Source: an uncultured Eggerthellaceae bacterium
Lineage (GTDB): Bacteria; Actinomycetota; Coriobacteriia; Coriobacteriales; Eggerthellaceae
NCBI GenBank assembly: GCA_903789415.1
Contig: CAIFEG010000001.1
Location: forward strand, 96,476 to 160,475
Length of the DNA stretch: 64,000 nucleotides
Direction of reading: 5' to 3'
The stretch's first letter is position 1. Every line of letters begins with the position of its first letter. A program made the translations under genes and the position numbers. Below the pieces are notes generated by a model that saw only the letters and a list, made by a program, of their open reading frames with translations, ran no database searches and had not been told where the DNA came from. This document shows, one piece after another, positions 52,033 to 61,131 of the stretch.

Positions 52033-52153
52033 CTAGATTAATTCGGACATGTCTTAATTAAAATAGGACATGTCCTGATTTTCTCTTAATTCTGTCCAGA
52101 TTCTTATTTATTGTCTTGAGCAATTTAATAGCTTTGTTCTAAAGCCTAATCAT
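52033..52153. repeat. Right copy of the direct repeat around the orphan antitoxin gene
   Basis: Homologous to 51596-51739 (see that entry). It also contains the palindrome GGACATGTCC (52066-52075). The 51969-52361 stretch holds this element, the antitoxin promoter and nothing else recognisable. Confidence 0.75.
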
Positions 52154-52361
52154 TCTCCTGAATAGGCGTACTCATCTCTATGAAAAAACGAAATCCATGA
52201 TTCGTATTACCGTTTCTCTCATAATTCCACTTATAGTTCCACTCATCGTTTCTTACATGGTAAAGTTAGGGAAAGCTAACATTGTGTATTACAAGAAATT
52301 GAGGATTGCTGGGCGCTCGCGACCGACACATTTAGAGACCAGCATGAGAAGAGGAGCGGCC

Positions 52362-53141
52362 ATGAAATTCTATTCGTATGGGGATCCCAACAAGCCGACG
52401 ATTTTGATCATACCCGGAACATGCTGCACTCACAGCCTTTTTGACCATCTAATCCCCTATCTCACCGAAACCTTTTTCGTAGAAATTGCATCCTTCGATG
52501 GCTTCGACGAAACGGAGCATACGACCTATTCTTCTTCAATTGGTGAAGTCGAGCAGATCGAGCAGCATATCGCCAAAGAGCACGACGGGAACATCTGCTG
52601 CATTTACGGCTGTTCGCTCGGGGGATCACTTGGAGCGCTGCTGGTTTCGCGGCGGAAGGTGCATACGGATCACCTTATCATCGGCAGCTCAGACATGGAT
52701 CAACTAACCGGTCCTGCCGCGTGGCTCGAATCGCAAATTTTCACCAGCATGGTGTTTCACATGCTGCAAAAGGGGCAGATACCAAGCTGGATGCTGCACA
52801 GGTTAGAACGAAAACTCGCCAGCGAGCCCGGTGCGCTTGAGCATATGAAAAAGCTTCTCGGCAGCATTGATCCCGTTCAGCTTCGAAGTGTTATCTCACG
52901 ACAAAGCATCTACAATCAGTTTCACTCTGACCTGGTAACGCCCGTGCCTGACCACATCGATGTGCCAGGCACGACCATCCACGTATTTTATGCGCTTCGG
53001 ATGGGCAAAAAGTACCGTACGCGCTATCTGCAGCATTTCGCCCATCCCGACATCCGCGAACAGGATATGGGTCACGAGATGTTCGTGTCCCTCCACCCGA
53101 AGGAATGGGCGGCCGAAGTTATCGATTGTTGCAAATCTTAA
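52362..53141 (+). CDS. Alpha/beta-hydrolase
   Basis: 259 residues from ATG 52362, preceded by GAGGAGCGGCC; the frame is open from 52197 without a ribosome site. IIPGTCCTHSLFDHLIPYL (oxyanion region), nucleophile elbow YGCSLGGSLGALL (Ser near 92) and a C-terminal DMGHEMFVSLHPKEW with the catalytic His. The cysteine before the nucleophile (GCSLGG) is unusual but known. The substrate is unknown. Its stop lies at the start of an irregular repeat (GCTGCAA/GGCAAATC) in the 81-bp gap to the convergent activase gene. Confidence 0.88.
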   Translation: MKFYSYGDPNKPTILIIPGTCCTHSLFDHLIPYLTETFFVEIASFDGFDETEHTTYSSSIGEVEQIEQHIAKEHDGNICCIYGCSLGGSLGALLVSRRKVHTDHLIIGSSDMDQLTGPAAWLESQIFTSMVFHMLQKGQIPSWMLHRLERKLASEPGALEHMKKLLGSIDPVQLRSVISRQSIYNQFHSDLVTPVPDHIDVPGTTIHVFYALRMGKKYRTRYLQHFAHPDIREQDMGHEMFVSLHPKEWAAEVIDCCKS

Positions 53142-53222
53142 ATTCCATCTGCGGCAAATCCTAAGCCCCAACTGCTGCAACCGTAATTGCTGCAAAGTCC
53201 CAGCTACTATAAAACCCAACTG

Positions 53223-56200
53223 CTACAGGTAGTACACGAAAGATCGCACTTTGTCGTCGATGCTCGCATCCAGCACCCCATCAAAGGTAAGGTGCATCAC
53301 CGGACAAGGCGGCCGATGAATTCCTTCCGCTAATTGCAAGATGATGTCGGTATTTTCGTACATCGATGCCAGGGCTAAGACCCCATCAGCCTTCCCTGCT
53401 GCAAGTTGTGTCTTCGCAGCACGATAGCGGGCATTGGCCGCGTGTAAGTTTCCGACCAGGTCATCAGCCGTTTTGCGAAGCCCATCAAAATCATCAGCGA
53501 ACGCCGAGGCAAGGCCCAGCGCCTGACGAACAGCATCCATGCGCTCGTGCATGCCGTGCAGCCGATCCGCATCATAGCTATCTGCCCACAGGAACAAGAA
53601 ATATTCCGACACAGGCATACGGAGGATCTGAAAACCCTGCTGCTCCAGGTGATTGAGCACGTCAGAATTCAGGCAATCGTCCCAGACTACGGGCCATTCT
53701 CCTAAGGCAAACACACGCTTGCTGGTTGATTGAGTGAGGCTGTCTTGTTTTTCCTGTGCCGCTGCAGCTCCATGAGCCGCCGCATTTCCCACCTGCGAGG
53801 CTGCCTCGAGTACCACATCAAACGCGCATCCCGCATCTTCCAAGCGTTTGCGCAGTTCAGACCTCATATCGCGCGGTGCCGCAAATACAACATCTGCTGC
53901 CAGAAGCGCGTTAAACAAGGCATCGGGATCAGGCGCCCAATCGGGCAATTGCTCTGCTCGGGGTGCGACTAGTCGGAGCTGACGCTTTGTTGCGCGTGGC
54001 TTTATCGTGGGTGACTTTGTCGCAGGTGACTTCGCCACGTCTGTCATATCTTTCGCATCTGATTCATTCGCCGTCGCCGACAGGATGCTTTCAATTACGC
54101 GATCGTATTGCCCATCCGCTTCGGCACCCTCGTTTGAAAGAAGCAAAAGCTGTTCAGGCGTAGAATCCGTGGAAGCAGAAGATGAATGCGTATCGGAAGT
54201 CTCAGTTGACTCAGATTTCAGCGACCCATCAGACGTTTTCGTCGCACCGACTGCTTCAGTGTGCTGAGACGCCTCAATCGCCGCGCCCATCGTTGCTGAA
54301 AACGTCAGATATTCTTTCGTGATAGAAAACTTTTTGCCGCGCTCGATCACTTGAGGCGTCATTGGAATCACGGTGGTGTGAACGCCTTTATTGCGCAACA
54401 CCGATGCCACCATGTCTGAAACCACACCAAACCCAGGCATCAGCACATTCGCCTTCGGGTCAAGCGGACGATCATTCTGGTCGATCGTTTTCACACTCAT
54501 AGGCAAATTACGCTCGTCAGAAGCCTGATAATGATCGATGCTGTTCAAGAACGCTTCGATGCGCGTAATAATGCCTACCTTCGACGCATGTTCGTCCACC
54601 TCAATTTGAAGGTATGGCTTGTCGCCCATCTCCTCCGCCACCAGGTGCGATAACATCGTGTCAGGTCCGCATCCATGGTTGGTCAAGTACACCGCGAACA
54701 GCCGCGGATCGCGACGGATAATCTTCGCCGACGAAAGAATGTGCTGTCCGAACGGCCAATACATGTTCGGATAATCTTGCGAGATATCAAGACCGTGCGC
54801 GTGCAAATTCGAGATCGTGATCACTTTTTCGCCATGGTCGATCAGAATATCAGGAATGCCCGAATTGAGCACGGCATCGGAAATTCCGTAGTTGCGCGTG
54901 ACCATTACCAACACGCGCTCACCGGGCTTCAACGATTTGAGCAGCCTGTCACCAGCCTCTTCGGTCTTGCGCGTAAATTCGGTTACCGCATAACTTCCCG
55001 CGAGCAAGGCGCGCGCGGTTTCATGAGGATCGCATCCGAGCTGCTCCCCCACGCCTAACATGGCAGTCGCCATTGCGGGCTGACCGAAATCCAGGTCGAA
55101 CAAGGGCGAGAGCAATTTGATACCGCGGTCGGCCAGCTTCAGGCTACCAGCCACCAGTTTCGGCGCTGTGTGCATATACGGACATCCGTAGTTATGGGCC
55201 ACATGGGTTTTCGTGTGTTTGATAGTGTGAATGCGCGGCATGAAGATGTAATCCACACCCTGATCAGCCAGCTGCTGCATGTGCCCGTAAATCAGCTTGA
55301 CGGGAAAGCATGTTTCGCCTTGCGCCGTTCGCTGTGCCTGGCGAACCGTCTCTTCGTCACTCATATCCGACAGCCGCACGTTAAATCCCAGCTGAGAGAA
55401 AAACGTGTACGCCATCGGGAAAAACTTGTAGATCATCAGGCATCGCGGCACACCGACCGTTTTCTTCTTGGGGTCAATGGCGCCCGTATAGCCATCGAGC
55501 ATCAGATCTTCACCGTCATGGAAGAACTTCCGGTTGCGCTCTATTTCCGCATCAGATTTTGTGTGCGCGGAAGTGGGAGCGCCCGAAAGATCAAAACCGC
55601 GGAAGATTGTGCGCGCCGGCACCGACTCCCACGCCAAAAGCGCAGCTCCTACGGCACCCGACACCGCAAACCAGGGAGACACCGTCACGCGGTCGCCATA
55701 CGCCTGTTTGAATGCGGCGACGATTCCCTCGTTGTAGTTCACGCCGCCCTGTAACACGATACGTGTGCCAACATGCTTGCTGGCAACCACCCGGTGAAGA
55801 TAATTGCGCACGATGGACTGACACAAACCCGCCGCTATGTCGCGTTTGTCCGCACCGGCCGCCAAGGCTGCGTTGATTGCTGTTTCCACAAAAACGGTGC
55901 ACCGCTCTCCCAGGTCAACAGGCGACTTTGACGAAAGTGCAAGCTGCCCGTATTCCGAAAGCGGAATGCCCAGACGTGCCGCCTGCTCTTCGATGAACGA
56001 GCCCGTGCCGGCAGCACAGATCTTGTTCATCTGGAAATCGACGACATTTCCGTTGTGCAAGCTGATGAACTTGGAATCCTGGCCTCCAATTTCGAAAACC
56101 GTATCCACGTTAGGGTCAGCCGCTGCGGCCGCCCGCGCCTGCGCGGTGATTTCGTCGCGCACCAGGTCGGCGCCCACATACTTGCCGATCATCGTGCGTC

Positions 56201-57413
56201 CCGATCCTGTGGTTGCCACCGCCATAACCTGCAGGCGATCGCCCATACGCTTCCCTAGCGATGCAAGTCCATCGGCAACAGATTTGCACGGATTGCCACG
56301 GGTGCGCAAGTACTGCGCGTCAAGGATGTCGCCGTCCTGGTCGAGCGCCACAACATTGGTGCTTGTTGAGCCCACATCTATGCCAAGGGTGCAGGGTATC
56401 ATGCCTTGCTTGTTCGTTTTGAGGGGTTCAGATTTGATGCGGTATCCAATACCAGGACGGTACGACGTATGGGGCAGCGCGTCCAAGCGCTCGAGAGGTT
56501 CAACCTGCGGGTGCAACAGAGCTTCTTTCAGCGCGGAAAGGGATACGGGCGAGGCTGGAGAGACAGCCGAAGCGAACGAAATTCCCTCAGGGGAAACTTT
56601 TTTAGGCGAAGTGAACGAAGCCTTTTCGGCCGCATACAACGCGGCGCCCGTTGCTTGAAAATACAAGTTTTCCTGCCCACATAACAGTTCGTTCGGCTTA
56701 AGCTCGAATACCTCGCGAACTGCACGAACGACGCCCTTGTTAAGCAGAATTCCACCGGATAATGCCACCGGCTTTTCCACGGGCAGCCCGCGCACGATGA
56801 GGGCCTTAAAGCTGCGCACCATCGCGTAGCACAGCCCCAACAAAATATCGGGAGTAGGAACTCCTTCCTGTTGGCGATGGATAATATCGGTCTTTGCAAA
56901 CACGGCACATCGACCGGACAGGCGCGGAATGCTTTTTGCCTTTTCTACCACAGACGAGTACTGCTCGATATGCATATCCAAGCGCTGCATCTGGTCTTCG
57001 AAAAACGCGCCCGTGCCAGCGGCACAGCCGTCGTTCATCGAAAAACGCGGAGCGCCTTTCGAGCCCACATCCGCAATAAAAATGCCCTGCTGACCACCTA
57101 TTTCAATGATGGAGCGCACCTGCGGCGCAAGAAGCGAAGCGCCGAGCGTAATGGCGGGTACTTCTTCGAGGTTCAAGCCCTTTTCGCCGAGGACATGGTG
57201 CTCCTGACCAGTAGACGCCCAGCCTGCGCATTCTTCGGCGGGCAGCTGTTGCAGCATCTGTTCAAGCATGTCAGCCAAACATCGCGCGGGGTTACCTTTA
57301 TGCTCTTTCATGGCGCGATACATCAGTAGTTGGTTGACCCGATCCGCCTGGCTGCAGGGGACTGCCACTACCTTTACCGACGAGGCGCCAATATCTAGTC
57401 CTACGGTGTACAT
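53223..57413 (-). CDS. Giant 2-hydroxyacyl-CoA dehydratase activase (two ATPase domains plus DUF2229)
   Basis: 1396 residues. Two BadF/HgdC ATPase domains in tandem: 1-265 (VGLDIGASSVKVV, DGCAAGTGAFFE, GRCAVFAKTD, ALSGGILLN) and about 338-600 (LGIDVGSTSTNVVALD, ICAAGTGSFIEEQ, ERCTVFVET, VLQGGVNYNEG). The cysteine in each CAAGTG loop and the nearby Cys ligate the shared 4Fe-4S cluster. Then DUF2229 (from about 654) and dehydratase-D-like parts, with a Ser/Thr/Ala-rich insertion near 1045-1118. Such proteins donate a high-energy electron, driven by ATP, to a dehydratase or other radical enzyme. No dehydratase subunits lie in the window. It ends a five-gene operon. Confidence 0.93.
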   Translation of the reverse strand: MYTVGLDIGASSVKVVAVPCSQADRVNQLLMYRAMKEHKGNPARCLADMLEQMLQQLPAEECAGWASTGQEHHVLGEKGLNLEEVPAITLGASLLAPQVRSIIEIGGQQGIFIADVGSKGAPRFSMNDGCAAGTGAFFEDQMQRLDMHIEQYSSVVEKAKSIPRLSGRCAVFAKTDIIHRQQEGVPTPDILLGLCYAMVRSFKALIVRGLPVEKPVALSGGILLNKGVVRAVREVFELKPNELLCGQENLYFQATGAALYAAEKASFTSPKKVSPEGISFASAVSPASPVSLSALKEALLHPQVEPLERLDALPHTSYRPGIGYRIKSEPLKTNKQGMIPCTLGIDVGSTSTNVVALDQDGDILDAQYLRTRGNPCKSVADGLASLGKRMGDRLQVMAVATTGSGRTMIGKYVGADLVRDEITAQARAAAAADPNVDTVFEIGGQDSKFISLHNGNVVDFQMNKICAAGTGSFIEEQAARLGIPLSEYGQLALSSKSPVDLGERCTVFVETAINAALAAGADKRDIAAGLCQSIVRNYLHRVVASKHVGTRIVLQGGVNYNEGIVAAFKQAYGDRVTVSPWFAVSGAVGAALLAWESVPARTIFRGFDLSGAPTSAHTKSDAEIERNRKFFHDGEDLMLDGYTGAIDPKKKTVGVPRCLMIYKFFPMAYTFFSQLGFNVRLSDMSDEETVRQAQRTAQGETCFPVKLIYGHMQQLADQGVDYIFMPRIHTIKHTKTHVAHNYGCPYMHTAPKLVAGSLKLADRGIKLLSPLFDLDFGQPAMATAMLGVGEQLGCDPHETARALLAGSYAVTEFTRKTEEAGDRLLKSLKPGERVLVMVTRNYGISDAVLNSGIPDILIDHGEKVITISNLHAHGLDISQDYPNMYWPFGQHILSSAKIIRRDPRLFAVYLTNHGCGPDTMLSHLVAEEMGDKPYLQIEVDEHASKVGIITRIEAFLNSIDHYQASDERNLPMSVKTIDQNDRPLDPKANVLMPGFGVVSDMVASVLRNKGVHTTVIPMTPQVIERGKKFSITKEYLTFSATMGAAIEASQHTEAVGATKTSDGSLKSESTETSDTHSSSASTDSTPEQLLLLSNEGAEADGQYDRVIESILSATANESDAKDMTDVAKSPATKSPTIKPRATKRQLRLVAPRAEQLPDWAPDPDALFNALLAADVVFAAPRDMRSELRKRLEDAGCAFDVVLEAASQVGNAAAHGAAAAQEKQDSLTQSTSKRVFALGEWPVVWDDCLNSDVLNHLEQQGFQILRMPVSEYFLFLWADSYDADRLHGMHERMDAVRQALGLASAFADDFDGLRKTADDLVGNLHAANARYRAAKTQLAAGKADGVLALASMYENTDIILQLAEGIHRPPCPVMHLTFDGVLDASIDDKVRSFVYYL

Positions 57414-57424
57414 GCCTTGTCACC

Positions 57425-57676
57425 CTAAAGATTGTCATTCGATGAAGGTTCGTCCTGATCAGGCAGCACACCGCCACGAGCGCGATACTCGTCGTATTCA
57501 GCTAAAAATGCATCTTTGTCCAGATGGCGCAGCTTCACCACGTCCGCAAACGTGACGAGTTCGGTGATAGGATTTTCTACCGAGAATGGGAAGCCCTTAT
57601 CAACCAGAAATTCGCCGAACATCGGGTCTTCGAGCACCACATCCCGCATGCATTTGGTCATATCAATCTGTGCCAT
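57425..57676 (-). CDS. DUF1858-type small protein
   Basis: 83 residues from ATG 57676 (GAAAGGTGTAACT upstream). A single DUF1858-like domain (CMRDVVLEDPMFGEFLVDKG, FADVVKLRHLDKDAFL) and a polar tail. DUF1858 domains often appear in redox and anaerobic enzymes with a conserved Cys-containing pocket; here the Cys is at 10. It lies 11 nt before the activase gene and downstream of the ABC importer, so it probably belongs to the same operon. A DUF1858 domain also heads the DUF438 protein at 25439-27025. Confidence 0.85.
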   Translation of the reverse strand: MAQIDMTKCMRDVVLEDPMFGEFLVDKGFPFSVENPITELVTFADVVKLRHLDKDAFLAEYDEYRARGGVLPDQDEPSSNDNL

Positions 57677-57739
57677 AGTTACACCTTTCATCGAGCCCGA
57701 ACGCCATGACGCGACGAGCGGTTTTGTTTGGACTATCTT

Positions 57740-58453
57740 CTAACGTGCAGCAACACGTAATGGGTTGTCTGTTGGTTTGCCTGCGGAAGTTTTGCCGGCT
57801 GGCTTATCTGTCGAAGTTTTACCTGACGGTGTGGTTGCCGGCGTGTTTTTCGCATCCGCCTTCGCGGGACCCATCAAATCTGCGAGCTGCAAGACCTGGG
57901 CATCAAGCATCCGCGCGTCATCTTCTCCATGAGTGGACACCAAAAGCGTGCGACCGTTGGCGTGCCGCAAAACAAAATCGATAACGACACGACGCGTTTG
58001 CTGGTCAAGCCCGGTAAATGGCTCATCCAGCACCACCATTTTGCTGGGGAATGCCATCGCACGCGCAAGAGAAACACGACGTCGCTGCCCACCCGACAAA
58101 TTTGAAACGGGCTTACTCAGAGCGTCTTCGGGAAGGATCTCACTCAAAAACCGATGGAGCGCCCGACGCTTCGTCCGCCTGGGCATCACCAGCGCCAAAT
58201 TCTCCACCGCGGTAAGCGCGCGACAGAGGCGATCTTCCTGAAACATTACCGACGCATCACCCGGTGCTAAGCCCTCAATGGTGCCGCTGTCAGCTCGCTC
58301 AAGCCCAAGCAAGATGCGAAGCAGGGTGGTCTTACCCGCACCGGACGGTCCCATCAGGCAATACCTTTTCCCATCCTCGAGCACCAGGTTCAAGTCACGC
58401 AGCACATGCAGTTGCCGATACGATTTATTGATATGTGCAAGTTCTACCGTCAT
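57740..58453 (-). CDS. ABC importer ATP-binding protein (nitrate/sulfonate/taurine type)
   Basis: 237 residues. Walker A GPSGAGKTTLLRILLG (near 36-51), Q-loop MFQEDRLCRALTAVENL, signature NLSGGQRRRVSLARAMA (near 118), Walker B MVVLDEPFTGLD and H-loop VSTHG. It matches SsuB/TauB/NrtD. The C-terminal 35 residues are low-complexity, with GKTSTDKPAGKTSAGKP, which encodes a repeat at the DNA level. It ends 63 nt before the DUF1858 gene start. Confidence 0.93.
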   Translation of the reverse strand: MTVELAHINKSYRQLHVLRDLNLVLEDGKRYCLMGPSGAGKTTLLRILLGLERADSGTIEGLAPGDASVMFQEDRLCRALTAVENLALVMPRRTKRRALHRFLSEILPEDALSKPVSNLSGGQRRRVSLARAMAFPSKMVVLDEPFTGLDQQTRRVVIDFVLRHANGRTLLVSTHGEDDARMLDAQVLQLADLMGPAKADAKNTPATTPSGKTSTDKPAGKTSAGKPTDNPLRVAAR

Positions 58454-58456
58454 CGC

Positions 58457-59728
58457 CTACACCCCTCGTTCGACATATTCAGGAGCTGCAAACGCTGACG
58501 GCGACGGCACGGGAACTTCCGCAGGCTTTTCGTCCGACGACGTATGACGCGATTCGGAATCTTTCGAGCCCAAATTCCCGCCCCACGGACGACCAAGCTT
58601 TTTCAGTATCCACAGGAAAAATTTCTCAAACGCCCAGCTCATAATCATGACCACAACCGTCCATGCAAACAGGTCGGGTGTGTTCAGGTAGGTGCGCGCC
58701 TGCGCCATTTCTCTTCCGATAGAGGGTCGCGGCGTGGCCAAAACTTCTGCCATAATGCCGCTTTTCCAGCTCATGCCTAGCGCAAGCTTGCTCGCGCTCG
58801 CCAAAAACGGCATGAATGCCGGGCGATAGATATACGCAAAAGTGCGCCAGGGCGAGAGCTTATACACCCGCGCCATCTCCAGCATCTGCGGATCCACGTT
58901 TTCAAAGCCGGTAAGCATATTCATATAGATGAGCGGCAGCACGATAAGAAACGAGAGATAGATCGTGAGCAGCTGATTGCCCACCCAGATCAGCAGCATG
59001 ATAATGATGCTGACCACGGGGATGGTGCGAAGCAGCGAAATGATAGGATCCAAGAAATCACGCACGGTTTGAACACGATACGCCGCGAGCGCCAGAACAA
59101 TTCCCACCACAAAGGACAGCAAAAAGCCGGCGGCGATGCGCAAGAATGACGCGCCGCAGATCATCCAAAAGTCAGGCTGCGCCGCGCGATCAACCAGCGC
59201 TTGCGCGACGCGAACGGGTCCCGCCAGCACAAGCTGATTGTTCATGAGCGTGTCCAAGAGCTGCCAAACAGCAAACCAGAAAACGATGATAGCGGCTTTC
59301 TTTATGGAATGCCGACGCGCTGCCCGCGCATCAGATTCGGCCGACGCTGCATGCGATGCTTTTTCCTGTGCAAGCAGCTGTTGGCCTTTTTTCTCGTCCA
59401 TCAGCCCCTGTGAGCATGCAACGCGAATCACCTGTTCAGAAGGCACACCCAATGAAGTAAGCATGGTCATGATGGTATCGATCTTCACGCCATTGCCCAC
59501 GGCGGTCTTCATCATCGGGCCCATCTGCTCGTCAGCTAGACCGTTTTTGTGGATCATCTGCGCCATCATGGCCAAGCGTTCTTCAGGAAGACCTGTCGCC
59601 TGCGATATTTCATCAAGCGGAACACGCCGTGATGTCGCCGCGGCCTGGTTGCCTACCGCGGTCTGGCTGCCTACCGCGGTCTGGCTGCTCACAGAATTGC
59701 TATTTCGTGTGCGGAATTTCTCGAACAT
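58457..59728 (-). CDS. ABC importer permease (SsuC type) with fused N-terminal helical domain
   Basis: 423 residues if the ATG at 59728 is used; a GTG at 59740 is the other option, neither with a clear ribosome site. The SsuC-type core occupies about 140-400 (MLEMARVYKLSPWRTFAYIY EAA loop and six helices). Before it is a 110-residue cytosolic extension (LDEISQATGLPEERLAMMAQ, with two more helix-turn units) preceded by a QTAVGSQTAVGNQ repeat. Permeases of this family do not normally carry this domain; it may sense or bind a ligand. It lies 3 nt from the ATPase gene. Confidence 0.88.
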   Translation of the reverse strand: MFEKFRTRNSNSVSSQTAVGSQTAVGNQAAATSRRVPLDEISQATGLPEERLAMMAQMIHKNGLADEQMGPMMKTAVGNGVKIDTIMTMLTSLGVPSEQVIRVACSQGLMDEKKGQQLLAQEKASHAASAESDARAARRHSIKKAAIIVFWFAVWQLLDTLMNNQLVLAGPVRVAQALVDRAAQPDFWMICGASFLRIAAGFLLSFVVGIVLALAAYRVQTVRDFLDPIISLLRTIPVVSIIIMLLIWVGNQLLTIYLSFLIVLPLIYMNMLTGFENVDPQMLEMARVYKLSPWRTFAYIYRPAFMPFLASASKLALGMSWKSGIMAEVLATPRPSIGREMAQARTYLNTPDLFAWTVVVMIMSWAFEKFFLWILKKLGRPWGGNLGSKDSESRHTSSDEKPAEVPVPSPSAFAAPEYVERGV

Positions 59729-59743
59729 GGGCGGTGTCACCGA

Positions 59744-60874
59744 CTAGTTGGCCTGTGCCTGAGCTTCGCCGATTGAATCATCGTCGATGTAGCCTACGGG
59801 CGGCATGTAGTAGAAGCCGTCATCGGGGATCGCTCCGCCAACAGAATCAGGATCGGCGTTATAAAGTTCGCTGATGAATCCGGAAAGTGCTGAGCGCATT
59901 TCCACACCGGTAAGGCACGTCATCGCGATCTGCGGCATTGCATCGGCCGCGACGGCGTTGTTCAAAAATGTGCCCAACCGCTCCTGCAAGTCGGCCGCTT
60001 CGTCCATGTGCCCGAGGGTCCACTCCACCGATTGACCTGCCATCTGCAGATATTCGATGACCGCCTGTTCATGCTGCTCTAAGAAGTCCTGGTTCACCAA
60101 TGTGATCGTGGTAACCGCCTGGCTGCCCGTATCGGAAAACGCCTGGTTCCATTCTTTCGTGATGCTGATCGGCACATAGAGTGGATCCACCATCAGCTTC
60201 GACAAAGAGACAAACGGCTGCGGCAGAATGGCCACGCAGTTTTCTTCCTGCTGCATCAGATTCAGCACCTCGAACGGCGTCGACTTGAACTCCAGCGAAA
60301 ACGTATCAGTGAGCCCCATTTTGCGAAGCAAGGCCTCGATGGTGTATTCGGGCGTCCCGCCTTCGCCATAGCTATACACGCGCCGACCTTCAAGATCGGA
60401 AAGTTGAGAAATTGAGGGGTCGGTGGTCATGACGTACAGAACACCCAGGTTGTTTACGCTGATAACCTTGTAATGATTTTGCAGGTCGTGGTTGTTGTAG
60501 AGAATCGGGCCAATGTTGCTGGGCAGCGTGGCGATGTCGTAATCGCCCTGGTTAAACGAGGCAGAAAGGCTTACGTAGTCAACGCCGTTGAGCGTGAATT
60601 GGAAATCATTGGTGGTTCTTCCGTTTTGTGCTGCAAGCATAAATTGCGAAAGTCCCATGGAAGGCGGCCCCATGATCAGGCCAACACGCGTGGTCACGGC
60701 ATCGGGGCTGCCCATAAGGTCGCGCTCTTCGGGCTGCGATTGCTGCTCGTTCGATGTTTGTGTGGAACTACCTGCGTCTCCGGAATTTGAGCAGCCTGTA
60801 AGTCCTAAACCAAGCGACAAGGCCAACGCGCCGCTCCATGTCAAAAATGTTCTTCGGGAAATATTTTCCTGCAT
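59744..60874 (-). CDS. ABC importer substrate-binding lipoprotein (SsuA/NMT1-like)
   Basis: 376 residues with AGGGGTG before the ATG. The signal region RRTFLTWSGALALSLGLG with a lipobox at TGC28 has twin arginines (R7-R8) and so may be Tat-exported. The mature part is a type II periplasmic-binding fold (LIMGPPSMGLSQFMLAAQN, YSYGEGGTPEYTIEALLRKM, paraphrased from its parts) of the NMT1/SsuA group. It binds nitrate-, sulfonate- or pyrimidine-like ligands; the true one is unknown. The first gene of the operon that ends with the activase. Confidence 0.93.
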   Translation of the reverse strand: MQENISRRTFLTWSGALALSLGLGLTGCSNSGDAGSSTQTSNEQQSQPEERDLMGSPDAVTTRVGLIMGPPSMGLSQFMLAAQNGRTTNDFQFTLNGVDYVSLSASFNQGDYDIATLPSNIGPILYNNHDLQNHYKVISVNNLGVLYVMTTDPSISQLSDLEGRRVYSYGEGGTPEYTIEALLRKMGLTDTFSLEFKSTPFEVLNLMQQEENCVAILPQPFVSLSKLMVDPLYVPISITKEWNQAFSDTGSQAVTTITLVNQDFLEQHEQAVIEYLQMAGQSVEWTLGHMDEAADLQERLGTFLNNAVAADAMPQIAMTCLTGVEMRSALSGFISELYNADPDSVGGAIPDDGFYYMPPVGYIDDDSIGEAQAQAN

Positions 60875-61028
60875 GGTTCACCCCTTTTTTGTGAGATTAA
60901 ATGCAAGAGCTCAAGCGAGCGTTTCAGAGTTGAGAGTTTCAGAATTTAATGGAAATTGGGTTGTGTAGTGGAAGTCGGATTGTGCGGCGCCCAATGCGGA
61001 AACATCAGGCGCCTCAATCTTTTAATCT

Positions 61029-61111
61029 TTCGGTCGGAATTTGCCGATCGAAGTTTCCGGTCAAAGTTTCCCGATCGGAATTTGCTGGTTGGAATTTGCC
61101 AATCGGAATTC
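61029..61111. repeat. Six 13-14 bp tandem repeats downstream of the MBG-protein gene
   Basis: Units start at 61029, 61043, 61057, 61070, 61084 and 61098, consensus near GCCGATCGGAATTT. They fill the gap between the MBG-protein stop and the binding-protein gene. Confidence 0.85.
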
Positions 61112-61131
61112 GTTCCGTCAGATTCGGCCGC

